Shown in pieces: positions 45,701 to 54,048 of a stretch of 64,000 bases of DNA. Location of the stretch: the NCBI GenBank assembly GCA_001829005.1, contig MIAG01000001.1, positions 835,007-899,006 on the forward strand, read 5' to 3'. Both the position numbers and the translations under genes were made by a program. Under the pieces are notes generated by a model that was given only the letters and a program-made list of their open reading frames with translations, was not told the origin of the DNA and ran no database searches. The stretch is from Sphingobacteriia bacterium RIFOXYC2_FULL_35_18. Its GTDB lineage: Bacteria; Bacteroidota; Bacteroidia; Chitinophagales; Chitinophagaceae. Positions within the stretch are counted from its first letter, which is position 1, and each line of letters opens with the position of its first letter.

Positions 45701-45817
45701 AACTTAGCTATTTGGAGTCCTTGGAAAGGATTGGATCCAGAAGATAACAACAATATTAGTTTGAACGAATATCCTAACCCTAGAACATTTGTGGTAGGTA
45801 TCGATATTAACTTCTAA
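42737..45817 (+). CDS. SusC/RagA-family TonB-dependent outer-membrane transporter (second)
   Basis: A 1026-residue SusC protein with signal peptide (LLFSLFQLQAQ) and a carboxypeptidase-regulatory-like domain (RTVTGTVTDESGKPVSGASV). The SusC junction LDEVVVTGYAREKKTQFAG precedes a plug with NDFESITVLKDANSAALYGA, and the barrel ends TFVVGIDINF. It shares domain plan with the first SusC, but the plug and barrel sequences differ a lot, so it is not a recent duplicate. The usual GYGTQ is GYAREK here. The SusD partner follows after 46 bases. As with the first pair there is no STN domain and no adjacent hydrolase or regulator. Confidence 0.95.
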   Translation: MRKLVTVFLCLLFSLFQLQAQNRTVTGTVTDESGKPVSGASVLVKGTTTGTLTKENGSYSISVPSTATALVISGLNLAPKEIKLGKSNTVNVSLSSTVENLDEVVVTGYAREKKTQFAGAAAVLSGKVVETVPVGSFDQALQGRVPGMLVNSASGQPGSSASVTIRGIQSIAGAGAQPLYVIDGVPLPAFDMQTINPNDFESITVLKDANSAALYGARGGTGVIVITTKKGKSGPTNLTYRTQYGFTQAPDFSRLNLMNTAEMFAYEERERFTNTPGWTYSPNNPAIPAGMTAARKQFLYDSIKAIDTHWPDILYRTGISKTHEFNLSGGNEKTNFFLSAGMFDQQGIDLGSSLTRYTVRLNVEHKSNNLTVRFNNQIGYSISKFADFEGANTPRNPFQMTYRAKTYENPFRADGSIIFGATTPLALRQVGNLLEGIANTKSSLNQIKLNSGLTIAYKILPSLTVQNTFGIDVSNDDRSRYINPGSYWGSLQQFQSGLASEGHRLTSQIINTSSLVYSKRIANIHEVEAGAYFEVIRGWTKAMGLTLFNLDPRLTETGQGAGALPTNGAATYPQNASSAKSGFGIRSYFATARYTYDNKYSINANIRRDGTSRIVNVANREITTWSAGFTWNALKENFLANQRIFTDLKVRASYGIVPNIGSIATGSYGVPLNGVPNYQGPQIPTFGTTAYGGSAVVGLAPSNPGNPDLKIERIQKTNIGVDFAVWQNRARFTVDIYKNKTIDLFVNQPLSGTTGFGSLAINAGVMTNTGIEFTGSVDVVKKKDFGFTLGVNHSIQKNNIEDLGLVNEYVVGTFIIRKGLPYGSHYTTNYLGADPATGRPMYESPTGATVFSEAQAGQFAKYGTFLPKHQGGFNLDFRFKAITVSALFSYQFDVTRYNNTGNWITRGTLGYHQAVRASRELIDGQWQKAGDVKKFQRSTLDRGFNSSDVQDAKFMRFRNLVVSYAIPTIKTASGTTLIKSARFYVQGQNLAIWSPWKGLDPEDNNNISLNEYPNPRTFVVGIDINF

Positions 45818-45863
45818 TATTATTAAGGTATTATATTCTTTATTGAATATCAAATTGAACAAC

Positions 45864-47291
45864 ATGAAAAAAAATAAATTAGTCATCTTTTCTTTTTTAC
45901 TATTGTCTTTAGGGGCTTGTAAAAAAGTGATTGATGTAAAAGAAACTGACTTCATCGGTGGAGACATCGCTTTGAAAACAGTAGCCAACAACGAATCAGG
46001 GATTATTGGTGCCTATGCTGCTATGAACGTAGAAATGGGCATTCTATTAAATGCAACTTTTGCAGACGAAGTAAAGCCTGGTGAATTTTATAATGCGGCT
46101 ACCACTCATGAGTGGCAGTATAGCTCTCAGGATGTAGGTTTACGCGATAACTATACCGCTTTTAACTTGTACTACAGAATTATAGACAGAGTTAACCGTG
46201 TATTGGTTGCTTTGCCTAACGCTGTAGCTGCAAATGCAACTGAAGTTGCATTAAAAGAAAGATTAAGAGGTGAAGCATTGTTTTTACGTGCTTTCTGTCA
46301 TTTTGAGTTATACAAATACTACAGTAATACTTCAGTTGGTTCTGAGTTAGCTGTGGCTTATATGGAAACACCTTCTCTTGTTTCAACTGCAAGAATCACA
46401 CTTACTCCATTTGTTGCAAAATTAAAAGCAGATATGGCTGCGGCTAAACCGTTATTGCCAACTGCTTTAACTGATATCTATCGTGCAACAAGACCTGCTG
46501 TTTCTGCTTTACAGGCAAGAGTAGCTTTGTACTTGAAAGAGTATACAGATGCTATTACTTTTAGTTCTGAATACATTACTGCAGTTCCTTTGTCTCCTAT
46601 GAATCAGTTTGCTGGAATTTGGACTGATGCTAATAGAAATGAAGTTGCTTTCAAATTAAGCCGTACTCCATCACTAGGTGGTAGAATTGGTTCTTTATTC
46701 CAAGGTACTTCTGCTAACTCAAGTGCAATTGCTCAATCTGCTTGGGTTCCTTCAACTAAATTGATGAGTGCTTATGACCAAGCGAATGATGTACGTTTTG
46801 GGGTTTACTTCAGAACAGAACCATTGTTAGCTGCTGCTGGTCGTCCTGCTCAATTGGTGGCTAAATATCGTGGAACTACTTATGGAACTCCAGGTGAGCA
46901 CGTTGCCGATGCGAAGGTTTTCAGAACTGGTGAAATGTACTTAATTCGTGCTGAAGCTTATGCTGAAGGCGGAAACTTAGTAGGTGCAGCAGCTGATTTG
47001 AATGCTTTGCGTGCAGCTAGAATTACTGGTTATACCAATGTTACTTTAGCTACTAAAGATGCTGCAATCACTGCCATCTTAGAAGAGCGATTTAAAGAGT
47101 TGCCTTATGAAGGACACCGTTTTTGGGATTTAAAAAGAAGAAACTTACCTGTTTCTCGTTTGTTAGCTGATGCTCCTAATGCAAATGCACAAACATTACC
47201 AGCAGGAAGCTTCCGCTTCTTATTACCAATACCTAACCCTGAAATTAATGCTAACCCATTGATTCAACAGAATCCAGGTTATACCAACTAA
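45864..47291 (+). CDS. SusD/RagB-family nutrient-binding lipoprotein (second)
   Basis: A 475-residue surface lipoprotein (lipobox LGAC, Cys19) partnering the second SusC. Family features are LNLYYRIIDRVNRVLVALP-like helices, LRGEALFLRAFCHFELYKYY, VFRTGEMYLIRAEAYAEGG and, near the end, ILEERFKELPYEGHRFWDLKR, which is the conserved C-terminal SusD helix region. ATG at 45864 is chosen over an in-frame TTG at 45843 because it gives a clean lipoprotein signal. A strong hairpin terminator follows 19 bases after the stop. Confidence 0.92.
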   Translation: MKKNKLVIFSFLLLSLGACKKVIDVKETDFIGGDIALKTVANNESGIIGAYAAMNVEMGILLNATFADEVKPGEFYNAATTHEWQYSSQDVGLRDNYTAFNLYYRIIDRVNRVLVALPNAVAANATEVALKERLRGEALFLRAFCHFELYKYYSNTSVGSELAVAYMETPSLVSTARITLTPFVAKLKADMAAAKPLLPTALTDIYRATRPAVSALQARVALYLKEYTDAITFSSEYITAVPLSPMNQFAGIWTDANRNEVAFKLSRTPSLGGRIGSLFQGTSANSSAIAQSAWVPSTKLMSAYDQANDVRFGVYFRTEPLLAAAGRPAQLVAKYRGTTYGTPGEHVADAKVFRTGEMYLIRAEAYAEGGNLVGAAADLNALRAARITGYTNVTLATKDAAITAILEERFKELPYEGHRFWDLKRRNLPVSRLLADAPNANAQTLPAGSFRFLLPIPNPEINANPLIQQNPGYTN

Positions 47292-47310
47292 TCTATTAAG
47301 ATTGTAAATA

Positions 47311-47346
47311 AAATAGGCCCCGATATTTATCGGGGCCTATTTGTTT
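47311..47346. terminator. Bidirectional intrinsic terminator after the second susCD operon
   Basis: AAATAGGCCCCGAT (47311-47324) and ATCGGGGCCTATTT (47329-47342) are perfectly complementary, with loop ATTT. A- and T-runs flank both sides, so it can stop transcription of susD from the left and of the thioredoxin-lipoprotein operon from the right. The core is nearly the same as in the terminator at 42451. Confidence 0.9.
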
Positions 47347-47369
47347 ATGAGTGCTAGCCAATTAATGCA

Positions 47370-47439
47370 AATCAAGTGGCAATTTGAACTTTAGAAATGA
47401 TAGCGCTAATTAATTTTAATCTTTTTGAGCCACTTGATT
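47370..47439. repeat. 11-bp inverted repeat with 48-base spacer between convergent genes
   Basis: AATCAAGTGGC (47370-47380) and GCCACTTGATT (47429-47439) are exact inverted copies. They lie between the bidirectional terminator and the end of the thioredoxin-lipoprotein gene. The spacer is AT-rich and has no open frame. The element might be a remnant of a small mobile repeat or a long-loop hairpin at the 3' end of the minus-strand transcript. Confidence 0.5.
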
Positions 47440-47447
47440 ATTAAATC

Positions 47448-48587
47448 TTATTTTAATAGTTCCTCCAGCGTTTTAAATAATTGGTTACCTCTCAAATCAG
47501 AAGCGATAATTTTTCCCTCTGGACTAATTAAAACATTAAAAGGAATGGCATTGAATTGATAAATATTCGGCATTTCGCTTTCCCATTGTTTTAGATCACT
47601 TACGTGCTTCCAATTTAATTTATCCATTTTAATGGCATCTAACCAAGCTTGTTGATCGTTGTCTAATGAAACACCAAGAATAGTAAAGTTTTTGTTTTTA
47701 AATTGATTGTAGGCAGCAACAACATTGGGATTTTCTTTTCTACAAGGGCCACACCAGCTAGCCCAAAAATCTACCAATACATATTTTCCTTTTAAGCTGC
47801 TTAATGTAAATGGTTTTCCATCTAAATCGGGCAAGCTAATTTCAGGTGCATCTTTGCCAAGTAAAGCATATGCAGGAGGTGCTGCTGGTTGTTGTTTAGC
47901 AGAAGCATTGATTAACTCCTTGATTTTATTTAAACCAGTATGTTCTTTGTATTTTTCTGCTGATTCATTTACCAAGGCTTTTAGTTCGTCTGGCGTCATG
48001 GTTCTTGAAGCCATACCCAGCGCATAATACCTTGCTGCAGGGCTTTCACTTTCTTTGATAAAGTTGCGAACCATGGTATTCATTTCTTTTACTTTAGCAT
48101 CTCTGCTAGCTTGAATCACTTGTAACAAGCTATCCGATTTAGGCTGTGCTTGTAAAGAATCTATTTCCATGAATACCGCATACAATGCAGAATCTTTTTT
48201 TCTGTAATCTTCAAACAGCGTATGCATGGCCATTGAAGCAGGTGAGTTTTTAACTTCATATACTCTGTAGCGAGTAACGTCTAAATCAACTTCAATTTCA
48301 TCGTTATCATTTACGATTAATACATCAGGTCCATTTTCTAAAACCAATCTATACAATCCCTCTTCTTTTGCAATACCCTTTAAGCTAAATTTCCCATCAG
48401 CTTTCAAGCTAATTGAATCTAAAATAATGGGTTGCTCTCCTCCATAAGGTAATTCTTGTAAGTAAACTTTAGGCGCAATGGCATTCTTAATTGTTCCTTT
48501 AACGGTAAAGGCCCCGTACTTTTTTTTCTGGTCACAAGCACTAAATAATAGTGTTGTGCCTAGTAGCAAAAAACTAATTTTTTTCAT
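47448..48587 (-). CDS. Thioredoxin-like lipoprotein (DUF4369 plus TlpA/ResA-type domain)
   Basis: A 379-residue lipoprotein (lipobox FSAC, Cys18) anchored in the envelope. Residues about 25-110 form a DUF4369 domain (FTVKGTIKNAIAPKVYLQEL). A helical linker follows, and a TlpA/ResA-type thioredoxin domain occupies 240-379 with W-C279-G-P-C282 in DFWASWCGPCRKENP. Such proteins reduce disulfides, for example in cytochrome c maturation or repair of surface proteins. The specific client is unknown. It is the last gene after alaS and gatB, with 9 bases to gatB. Confidence 0.9.
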   Translation of the reverse strand: MKKISFLLLGTTLLFSACDQKKKYGAFTVKGTIKNAIAPKVYLQELPYGGEQPIILDSISLKADGKFSLKGIAKEEGLYRLVLENGPDVLIVNDNDEIEVDLDVTRYRVYEVKNSPASMAMHTLFEDYRKKDSALYAVFMEIDSLQAQPKSDSLLQVIQASRDAKVKEMNTMVRNFIKESESPAARYYALGMASRTMTPDELKALVNESAEKYKEHTGLNKIKELINASAKQQPAAPPAYALLGKDAPEISLPDLDGKPFTLSSLKGKYVLVDFWASWCGPCRKENPNVVAAYNQFKNKNFTILGVSLDNDQQAWLDAIKMDKLNWKHVSDLKQWESEMPNIYQFNAIPFNVLISPEGKIIASDLRGNQLFKTLEELLK

Positions 48588-48596
48588 AGGTATCTT

Positions 48597-50042
48597 TTAA
48601 GTATTTAATTTTTGTTCAAGTAATTGGGTAACAATTTTCGGGTCTGCTTTGCCCTTGCTTTTCTTTTTTACTTCTCCTACAAACAATCCAATCAATCCTT
48701 TCTTACCTTTTTGGTATTCCTTTACTTTGTCGGGCATAGATTCAATTGTAGCATTCACCCATTGTTCCAATTCGTTACTATCGCTTACTTGTAATAGGTT
48801 TAATGATTCAGCCAATTCAAGTGGCGATGTTGAATTATTCAACATCGCAGGTAATAATTTGGAAGCAGCAGTAGAAAAATTAATTTTCCCGCTCTCAATT
48901 AATTCAATAAGATTCGCTAATTCAATTGGAGTTAATCCAAGCTCTTGGATATTTTTTTGCGAATCATTCATCAATTGTTTGATGGGCCCTAATATCCAAT
49001 TTGCTGCCATTTTGTAATGAGAACTATATTGTATAGTTTGCTCAAAAAAATTGGCAATGGATTTTTCTTCGCAGAGTTGGCTCGCGTCGTAAGCACTCAA
49101 TTGATACTTGGTTTGGTAGTTTTGTATTAATTGATGGGGTAGGTCGGGTAATTGATTTTTTATTGAATCAATATATGCCGCTGTTAGCTGTATTGCAGGC
49201 AAATCCGGATCAGGAAAGTATCGATAATCATTTGCTTCTTCCTTGTCTCTGATGGCAAAAGTAGTATCATTATCTGCGTTAAAACTCCTAGTTTGTTGTT
49301 GAATCTTATTTCCTTTTTCTAATTCCTCAATGATCCGGTCGATTTCAAATTCAATCGCTTTTTTTACATTTCGAATAGAGTTCAAATTTTTGACTTCTAC
49401 TTTTGTGCCCAATTGTGTTTCACCTCTTAATCTAACAGAAATATTTGCATCACATCTTAAGCTTCCTTCCTCCATATTTCCATCGCATATATTGATCCAA
49501 CGAACCAGTTTCCTAATTTCGGTTACATAATTCCAAGCTTCCTCTGCAGAAAATAAATCAGGCTCAGTAACAATTTCAATTAGAGGAGTACCTGCTCTAT
49601 TTAAATCTATGCAAGTGTTGTCAGGGTCTTGGTCGTGAATGCTTTTTCCTGCGTCTTCTTCCAAATGAATTCGATTTAATTGAACGGCCCTTTCGCCTTC
49701 ATTCGTTTTAATCGTTACAAAGCCTCCAATACAAATAGGATGGGTATGTTGTGATATTTGATATCCTTTCGGAAGATCTGGGTAGAAATAGTTTTTTCTT
49801 GCAAAAAAAGATTGCTCAGCAATGGTACAATTACAAGCCAATCCCATTTTGACAGCATATTCAATGGCGCGTTGATTTAGCTTAGGCAAACTCCCAGGAT
49901 GTGCTAATGCAATAGGACTTACCTGTGTGTTAGGAGCATTGCCAAATGCAATACTGTCACCACTAAACAGTTTACTATTGGTTGATAGTTGTGCATGTAC
50001 TTCAAGACCAATAATGGCCTGGTATTTTTGAGATAAGTCCAT
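48597..50042 (-). CDS. gatB: Aspartyl/glutamyl-tRNA amidotransferase subunit B
   Basis: GatB is the kinase/transamidase subunit of GatCAB, which converts Glu-tRNA(Gln) and Asp-tRNA(Asn) to the amide forms. The N-terminus IIGLEVHAQLSTNSKLFS, the segment YFYPDLPKGYQISQ and the ITEPDL-like VTEPDLFSAEEAWNYV region are diagnostic. The C-terminal YqeY-like tail, which binds the tRNA elbow, covers about 330-481 and ends in KGKADPKIVTQLLEQKL. The 481-residue length is normal. gatA and gatC are not in the window. Its ATG overlaps the alaS stop in TAATG. Confidence 0.97.
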   Translation of the reverse strand: MDLSQKYQAIIGLEVHAQLSTNSKLFSGDSIAFGNAPNTQVSPIALAHPGSLPKLNQRAIEYAVKMGLACNCTIAEQSFFARKNYFYPDLPKGYQISQHTHPICIGGFVTIKTNEGERAVQLNRIHLEEDAGKSIHDQDPDNTCIDLNRAGTPLIEIVTEPDLFSAEEAWNYVTEIRKLVRWINICDGNMEEGSLRCDANISVRLRGETQLGTKVEVKNLNSIRNVKKAIEFEIDRIIEELEKGNKIQQQTRSFNADNDTTFAIRDKEEANDYRYFPDPDLPAIQLTAAYIDSIKNQLPDLPHQLIQNYQTKYQLSAYDASQLCEEKSIANFFEQTIQYSSHYKMAANWILGPIKQLMNDSQKNIQELGLTPIELANLIELIESGKINFSTAASKLLPAMLNNSTSPLELAESLNLLQVSDSNELEQWVNATIESMPDKVKEYQKGKKGLIGLFVGEVKKKSKGKADPKIVTQLLEQKLNT

Positions 50043-52666
50043 TATACAAGCCTGCTTATTTGTAGAATTAGTTCAGACAAATTCGATGCATCCTGTCCAC
50101 CTGCAGTGGCCAAAGTTTTTTGTCCGCCTCCTCCGCCTTTTATTAATGGAGTTGCATATTCCTTAATCAATTTTGGAGCTTCCAATCCTTTTTCATTTAC
50201 CATACTATCACTCAACATAATACATACTGCAGCTTTACCAGCAATATTGGCGCAAAGCACAACAAAGTAGTGATTGCCTAATCCTATTTTTAAATCGAAG
50301 CATAGTTTCTTTAATTGATCTGCACTATTCACTTCAACTATTTCGCCAATAAATTGCCCTTCTTCACCGCCAATCAAAATCGGTTTTGTTTTTTGTAGTA
50401 ATATATCACGGATGGATTGAAGCTGTTTGGTTTCTAGGCTCTCTAATCTTTTTTCGGTCTCTTGTTTTTCCAGCATTAATTTCTCCACCGCTTTTATTGG
50501 ATCTTGGGTTTTTAATAAACCAGCAACAGTTTTTAGTTCTGTGTATTGCTTGTTCAAAAAATGAAATGCATTGCTGCCTGTTAATGCTTCAATTCTTCTT
50601 ACTCCAGCAGCAACTGCGGATTCTGCAGTTATTTTAAGTAACCCTATCATACCAGTATGCATAACATGGGTACCACCACATAATTCAACTGAGTAGTTTG
50701 GATCGACTACAACTACTCTTACAGTATTCCCGTATTTTTCTCCAAATAATGCCATCGCCCCTAGTTTAAGTGCTTCTTCTTTAGGCATTTCGGTGATGAC
50801 TACGGGTATATTTTGTCTTATTTTTTCGTTTACAATATGCTCTACTTCTGTAATTTCTTCCTCTGTTAAACGAGCAAAATGCGAGAAGTCGAATCGAAGA
50901 CTCTCTTCATTTACCAAGGATCCTTTTTGTGCAACATGGGTTCCCAATACTTTTCTTAGTGCTGCATGAAGAAGGTGGGTAGCTGTATGGTTATAACAGG
51001 TGAACAGTCTTCTTTCTGCATCTACTATAGCAGTAAATGGTTTTGCTGTATTAGTAGGAAGTTGATTTACAAAATGTACAATCAAGTCGTTCTCTTTTTT
51101 GGTATCTGTTACTGATATTTTTTCACTACCAAAATCTAACCAACCTGAATCACCCACCTGACCACCACTTTCTGCATAAAATGGAGTGGTATTAAATACC
51201 AATTGAAACTGTGTTTTTCCTTTAGCGCTGATTTTTCTGTACTTGGTAATGGTACTTTGAGTGCTTAATAGATTATAGCCAACAAATCCTTCTCCTTTTT
51301 CTTCTGAAACAATTACCCAATCTTCTGTATCTAGTGTTGCAGCTGCTCTACTTCTGCTTTTTTGTTGTTGCATTTCACTTTCAAATCCAGCTTCATCAAT
51401 GGTTCTATTGTTTTCAGAAGCAATCAATCTGGTAAGATCTATTGGGAAGCCAAATGTGTCGAAGAGTTCAAATGCAGCTTTACCATCAATGATATCAGTG
51501 CTGTTATTAATCATGTCATCCATTCTTTTTAATCCCTTGTCTAGGGTTTTTAAGAATGCATCTTCTTCTTCTTTTACTACTTTATTTACAAAATCTAATT
51601 GCTGCTGTAGTTCTGGGAATACCGTTTCAAATTGTTTTGCCAACACAGGCATCAATTGAAATAATAGAGGCTGCTTATAATTCAAGTAAGAATAGTAGTA
51701 CCTAACCGCTCTTCTTAAAATTCTTCTGATTACATAACCAGCACCTGTGTTAGATGGTAATTGACCATCCGCAATAGTAAAACCAATTGCCCTAATATGA
51801 TCTGCAATCACCCTGAATGCAATTGCTTCTTTTGAATCGGAGCGGTCGTATTTGTTGCCAGTTAGTTTTTCAATTGCTTCAAATGTTCCAGTAAATACGT
51901 CGGTATCGTAGTTACTTTGTTTACCTTGAATAACCCTTACCAATCTTTCAAATCCCATTCCAGTATCCACATGTTTGGCTGGTAATTCTACTAGTGAGCC
52001 ATCTTTTAATCTGTTGTACTGGATAAATACATTGTTCCAGATTTCAATGACTTGAGGGTGGTCTTTATTAACCAATTGGCTTCCTGGAATTTTTGCTCGC
52101 TCCTCGTCAGATCGGCAATCTACATGAATTTCAGAGCAGGGGCCACATGGTCCGGTGTCTCCCATCTCCCAGAAATTGTCTTTTTTATTGCCATATATGA
52201 TGTGGTCTTCTGCCACCAATTTTTTCCATTCCTGTAATGCAAGGGTAGATGCTGGTATGCCTTCAGAAGGATCACCCTCAAATACCGAAACATATAATCG
52301 ATCTTTGGGAAGCTTGTATATTTCTGTAAGGAGTTCCCAGCTCCAAGCAATCGCTTCTGCTTTAAAATAATCACCAAAACTCCAGTTACCCAACATTTCA
52401 AACATGGTATGGTGATAAGTATCAACCCCTACTTCTTCTAAGTCGTTGTGCTTGCCACTTACGCGCAAACATTTTTGGGTATCTGCAATTCTTGGGCTGG
52501 CTGGTACAGAATTTCCAAGAAAATAATCTTTGAATTGGTTCATTCCAGCATTGGTGAATAGTAGGGTTGGATCGTTTTTTACTACTATTGGCGCAGAAGG
52601 AACGATTTGGTGCTTTTTTGAAGCAAAAAAATCTAAGAATTGTTGGCGAATTTCGGCACTCGTCAT
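50042..52666 (-). CDS. alaS: Alanyl-tRNA synthetase
   Basis: AlaS charges tRNA(Ala) with alanine and edits misacylated Ser and Gly. It is full length at 874 residues. The class II catalytic core is at the N-terminus (MTSAEIRQQFLDFFASKKH, LLFTNAGMNQFKDYFLG). The editing domain holds its zinc-binding motifs HTATHLLHA near 555-563 and CGGTH near 660. The C-terminal coiled-coil and glycine-rich part (KGGGGGQKTLATAGG) completes it. The gene heads an operon with gatB and the thioredoxin-like lipoprotein. Confidence 0.98.
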   Translation of the reverse strand: MTSAEIRQQFLDFFASKKHQIVPSAPIVVKNDPTLLFTNAGMNQFKDYFLGNSVPASPRIADTQKCLRVSGKHNDLEEVGVDTYHHTMFEMLGNWSFGDYFKAEAIAWSWELLTEIYKLPKDRLYVSVFEGDPSEGIPASTLALQEWKKLVAEDHIIYGNKKDNFWEMGDTGPCGPCSEIHVDCRSDEERAKIPGSQLVNKDHPQVIEIWNNVFIQYNRLKDGSLVELPAKHVDTGMGFERLVRVIQGKQSNYDTDVFTGTFEAIEKLTGNKYDRSDSKEAIAFRVIADHIRAIGFTIADGQLPSNTGAGYVIRRILRRAVRYYYSYLNYKQPLLFQLMPVLAKQFETVFPELQQQLDFVNKVVKEEEDAFLKTLDKGLKRMDDMINNSTDIIDGKAAFELFDTFGFPIDLTRLIASENNRTIDEAGFESEMQQQKSRSRAAATLDTEDWVIVSEEKGEGFVGYNLLSTQSTITKYRKISAKGKTQFQLVFNTTPFYAESGGQVGDSGWLDFGSEKISVTDTKKENDLIVHFVNQLPTNTAKPFTAIVDAERRLFTCYNHTATHLLHAALRKVLGTHVAQKGSLVNEESLRFDFSHFARLTEEEITEVEHIVNEKIRQNIPVVITEMPKEEALKLGAMALFGEKYGNTVRVVVVDPNYSVELCGGTHVMHTGMIGLLKITAESAVAAGVRRIEALTGSNAFHFLNKQYTELKTVAGLLKTQDPIKAVEKLMLEKQETEKRLESLETKQLQSIRDILLQKTKPILIGGEEGQFIGEIVEVNSADQLKKLCFDLKIGLGNHYFVVLCANIAGKAAVCIMLSDSMVNEKGLEAPKLIKEYATPLIKGGGGGQKTLATAGGQDASNLSELILQISRLV

Positions 52667-52705
52667 GATGAATTACTTTTTATATGCCATTAAGGCTGTA
52701 GAAAC

Positions 52706-52713
52706 TATATTTG
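52706..52713 (+). promoter_or_regulatory. -7 promoter box of the LytM peptidase gene
   Basis: TATATTTG matches TAnnTTTG exactly, 50 bases before the ATG at 52764. No clear -33 TTG is seen at the expected distance. It lies inside the divergent gap shared with alaS. Confidence 0.4.
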
Positions 52714-52729
52714 TTGTTATTTAAAGGGG

Positions 52730-52737
52730 CAAAGGTA
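52730..52737 (-). promoter_or_regulatory. -7 promoter box of the alaS operon
   Basis: Minus strand TACCTTTG matches TAnnTTTG exactly, 63 bases before the alaS ATG. It and the plus-strand box at 52706 point through one another, so the two divergent transcripts would overlap at their 5' ends. Confidence 0.45.
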
Positions 52738-52763
52738 CGGATTTAAGGGGCTGAAAACCGATC

Positions 52764-53735
52764 ATGAAAAAGGTAAAATACTACTATAATACACATAATA
52801 TGCGCTTTGAGAAGCTGACTACCCCGCTTAGGGTTAGGTTGCTTCAGGTATTAGGGTATATAGCAGCATCCATAGTTACTGGAATCCTCATTTTTGCCAT
52901 TACTTTCCGTTATATAGATTCTCCCAAAGAAAAGTTGCTTCGCCAACAAAATGACGATTTGAAGCAGAATTACAAGGTAATGGATGAGCGAATTAAACAG
53001 TTACAGCTCCAAATGGACGAAATAGCCAATAGAGACAATTATGTTTATCGATCCATCTTTGAATCGAACCCCATACCAGATAGTGCCAGGGTAAAGGAAA
53101 TGGAGAAGAAAAAAGAAGTGCTATTGGTGCAAAGTATGGGGGAGACCGAGTTGGTGACCAGCATGGCTGCTCAGCTTAATAACCTGAGTTTAAGGATGGC
53201 TTTTCAGGTGAAATCATTTGGGGCCATTGAGAATATGGTAAAAAACAAAGAAAAATTATTAGCTGCAATCCCATCCATACAACCTATTAGCAACAGAACT
53301 TTAAATAGGGTTTCTTCTGGTTTTGGCTATAGGATTGACCCAGTTTATAAAGACCGAAGATTACATCCAGGATTAGATTTTACTGCCCCAATAGGCACCC
53401 CAATTTATGCTGCAGCAGACGGAGTGGTAAAGGATGCCGGGTTTAATACAGGTGGATACGGAAATAGGGTGGTGGTAAATCATGGATTTGGATATGAAAC
53501 CTTATATGCACATATGGTTCGAATAAAAGCTAGGGTAGGCACTAGGGTTAAAAGAGGAGAAGTAATAGGTTATGTAGGAAGCACAGGAAAAAGTACGGGC
53601 CCCCATTTGCATTATGAAGTGCATAAAAATGGTACCCAATTAGATCCTATTTACTTTTTTTATAATGATTTAACCCCTGCTCAGTTTGATCGTATTCTTA
53701 AATTAGCCGCTGCAAGTAACCAAAGCTTTGACTAG
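52764..53735 (+). CDS. LytM/M23-family murein endopeptidase
   Basis: A 323-residue bitopic inner-membrane protein: one span at about 30-50, a periplasmic coiled coil at about 55-90, and a LytM domain at 185-295. The zinc site is complete, with His201 and Asp205 (HPGLDF) and His283 (HLHYE), plus the catalytic His250 (LYAHM). Enzymes of this type cut peptidoglycan crosslinks during elongation or separation. An intact site distinguishes it from EnvC/NlpD-type activators that lost these residues. The small membrane protein gene follows after 47 bases. Confidence 0.93.
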   Translation: MKKVKYYYNTHNMRFEKLTTPLRVRLLQVLGYIAASIVTGILIFAITFRYIDSPKEKLLRQQNDDLKQNYKVMDERIKQLQLQMDEIANRDNYVYRSIFESNPIPDSARVKEMEKKKEVLLVQSMGETELVTSMAAQLNNLSLRMAFQVKSFGAIENMVKNKEKLLAAIPSIQPISNRTLNRVSSGFGYRIDPVYKDRRLHPGLDFTAPIGTPIYAAADGVVKDAGFNTGGYGNRVVVNHGFGYETLYAHMVRIKARVGTRVKRGEVIGYVGSTGKSTGPHLHYEVHKNGTQLDPIYFFYNDLTPAQFDRILKLAAASNQSFD

Positions 53736-53782
53736 ATCTGCAACAAAAAAGACAATTACTTGTAATAACAAAAAATTGTATC

Positions 53783-54013
53783 GTGGAACCAGGCGTACGT
53801 GAATACCTTTTACGAATTGTAAATACCCTTTCTGTGGGTTTATTTTGGTTGGCTATTAATTCTACCGCAGGAATCATGTATGACCATGCTTTTTTTCATG
53901 ATACCATCACCATGGGTAATATCATTTTTTATATCTGGTTTATTACTAGCTTTATCTTTTTCTTGCGCTGGCAAATCAAGCTATGGAGTAAACCCATCGA
54001 TTTTGAACAATAG
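53783..54013 (+). CDS. Small two-span membrane protein, GTG start
   Basis: A 76-residue membrane protein with two spans (about 17-33 and 46-62) and conserved-looking elements YLLRIVNTLSVGLFWLAIN, AGIMYDHAF and a KLWSKPIDFE C-terminus. This pattern is familiar from Bacteroidota genomes but has no assigned function. The only plausible start is GTG at 53783, since the next methionine lies between the spans. It follows the LytM peptidase gene on the same strand. Confidence 0.75.
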   Translation: MEPGVREYLLRIVNTLSVGLFWLAINSTAGIMYDHAFFHDTITMGNIIFYIWFITSFIFFLRWQIKLWSKPIDFEQ

Positions 54014-54048
54014 GATTTTGATTACCTAAGTTTTATTTTTCTTTTGTA

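Noticed and set aside
27371..47291. Polysaccharide utilisation locus joining the GH3 fusion with the susCD pairs
   Set aside because: The GH3 gene is over 7 kb away on the opposite strand, separated by rpoN and a transporter, and its NagZ-like signature points to peptidoglycan rather than dietary glycan.
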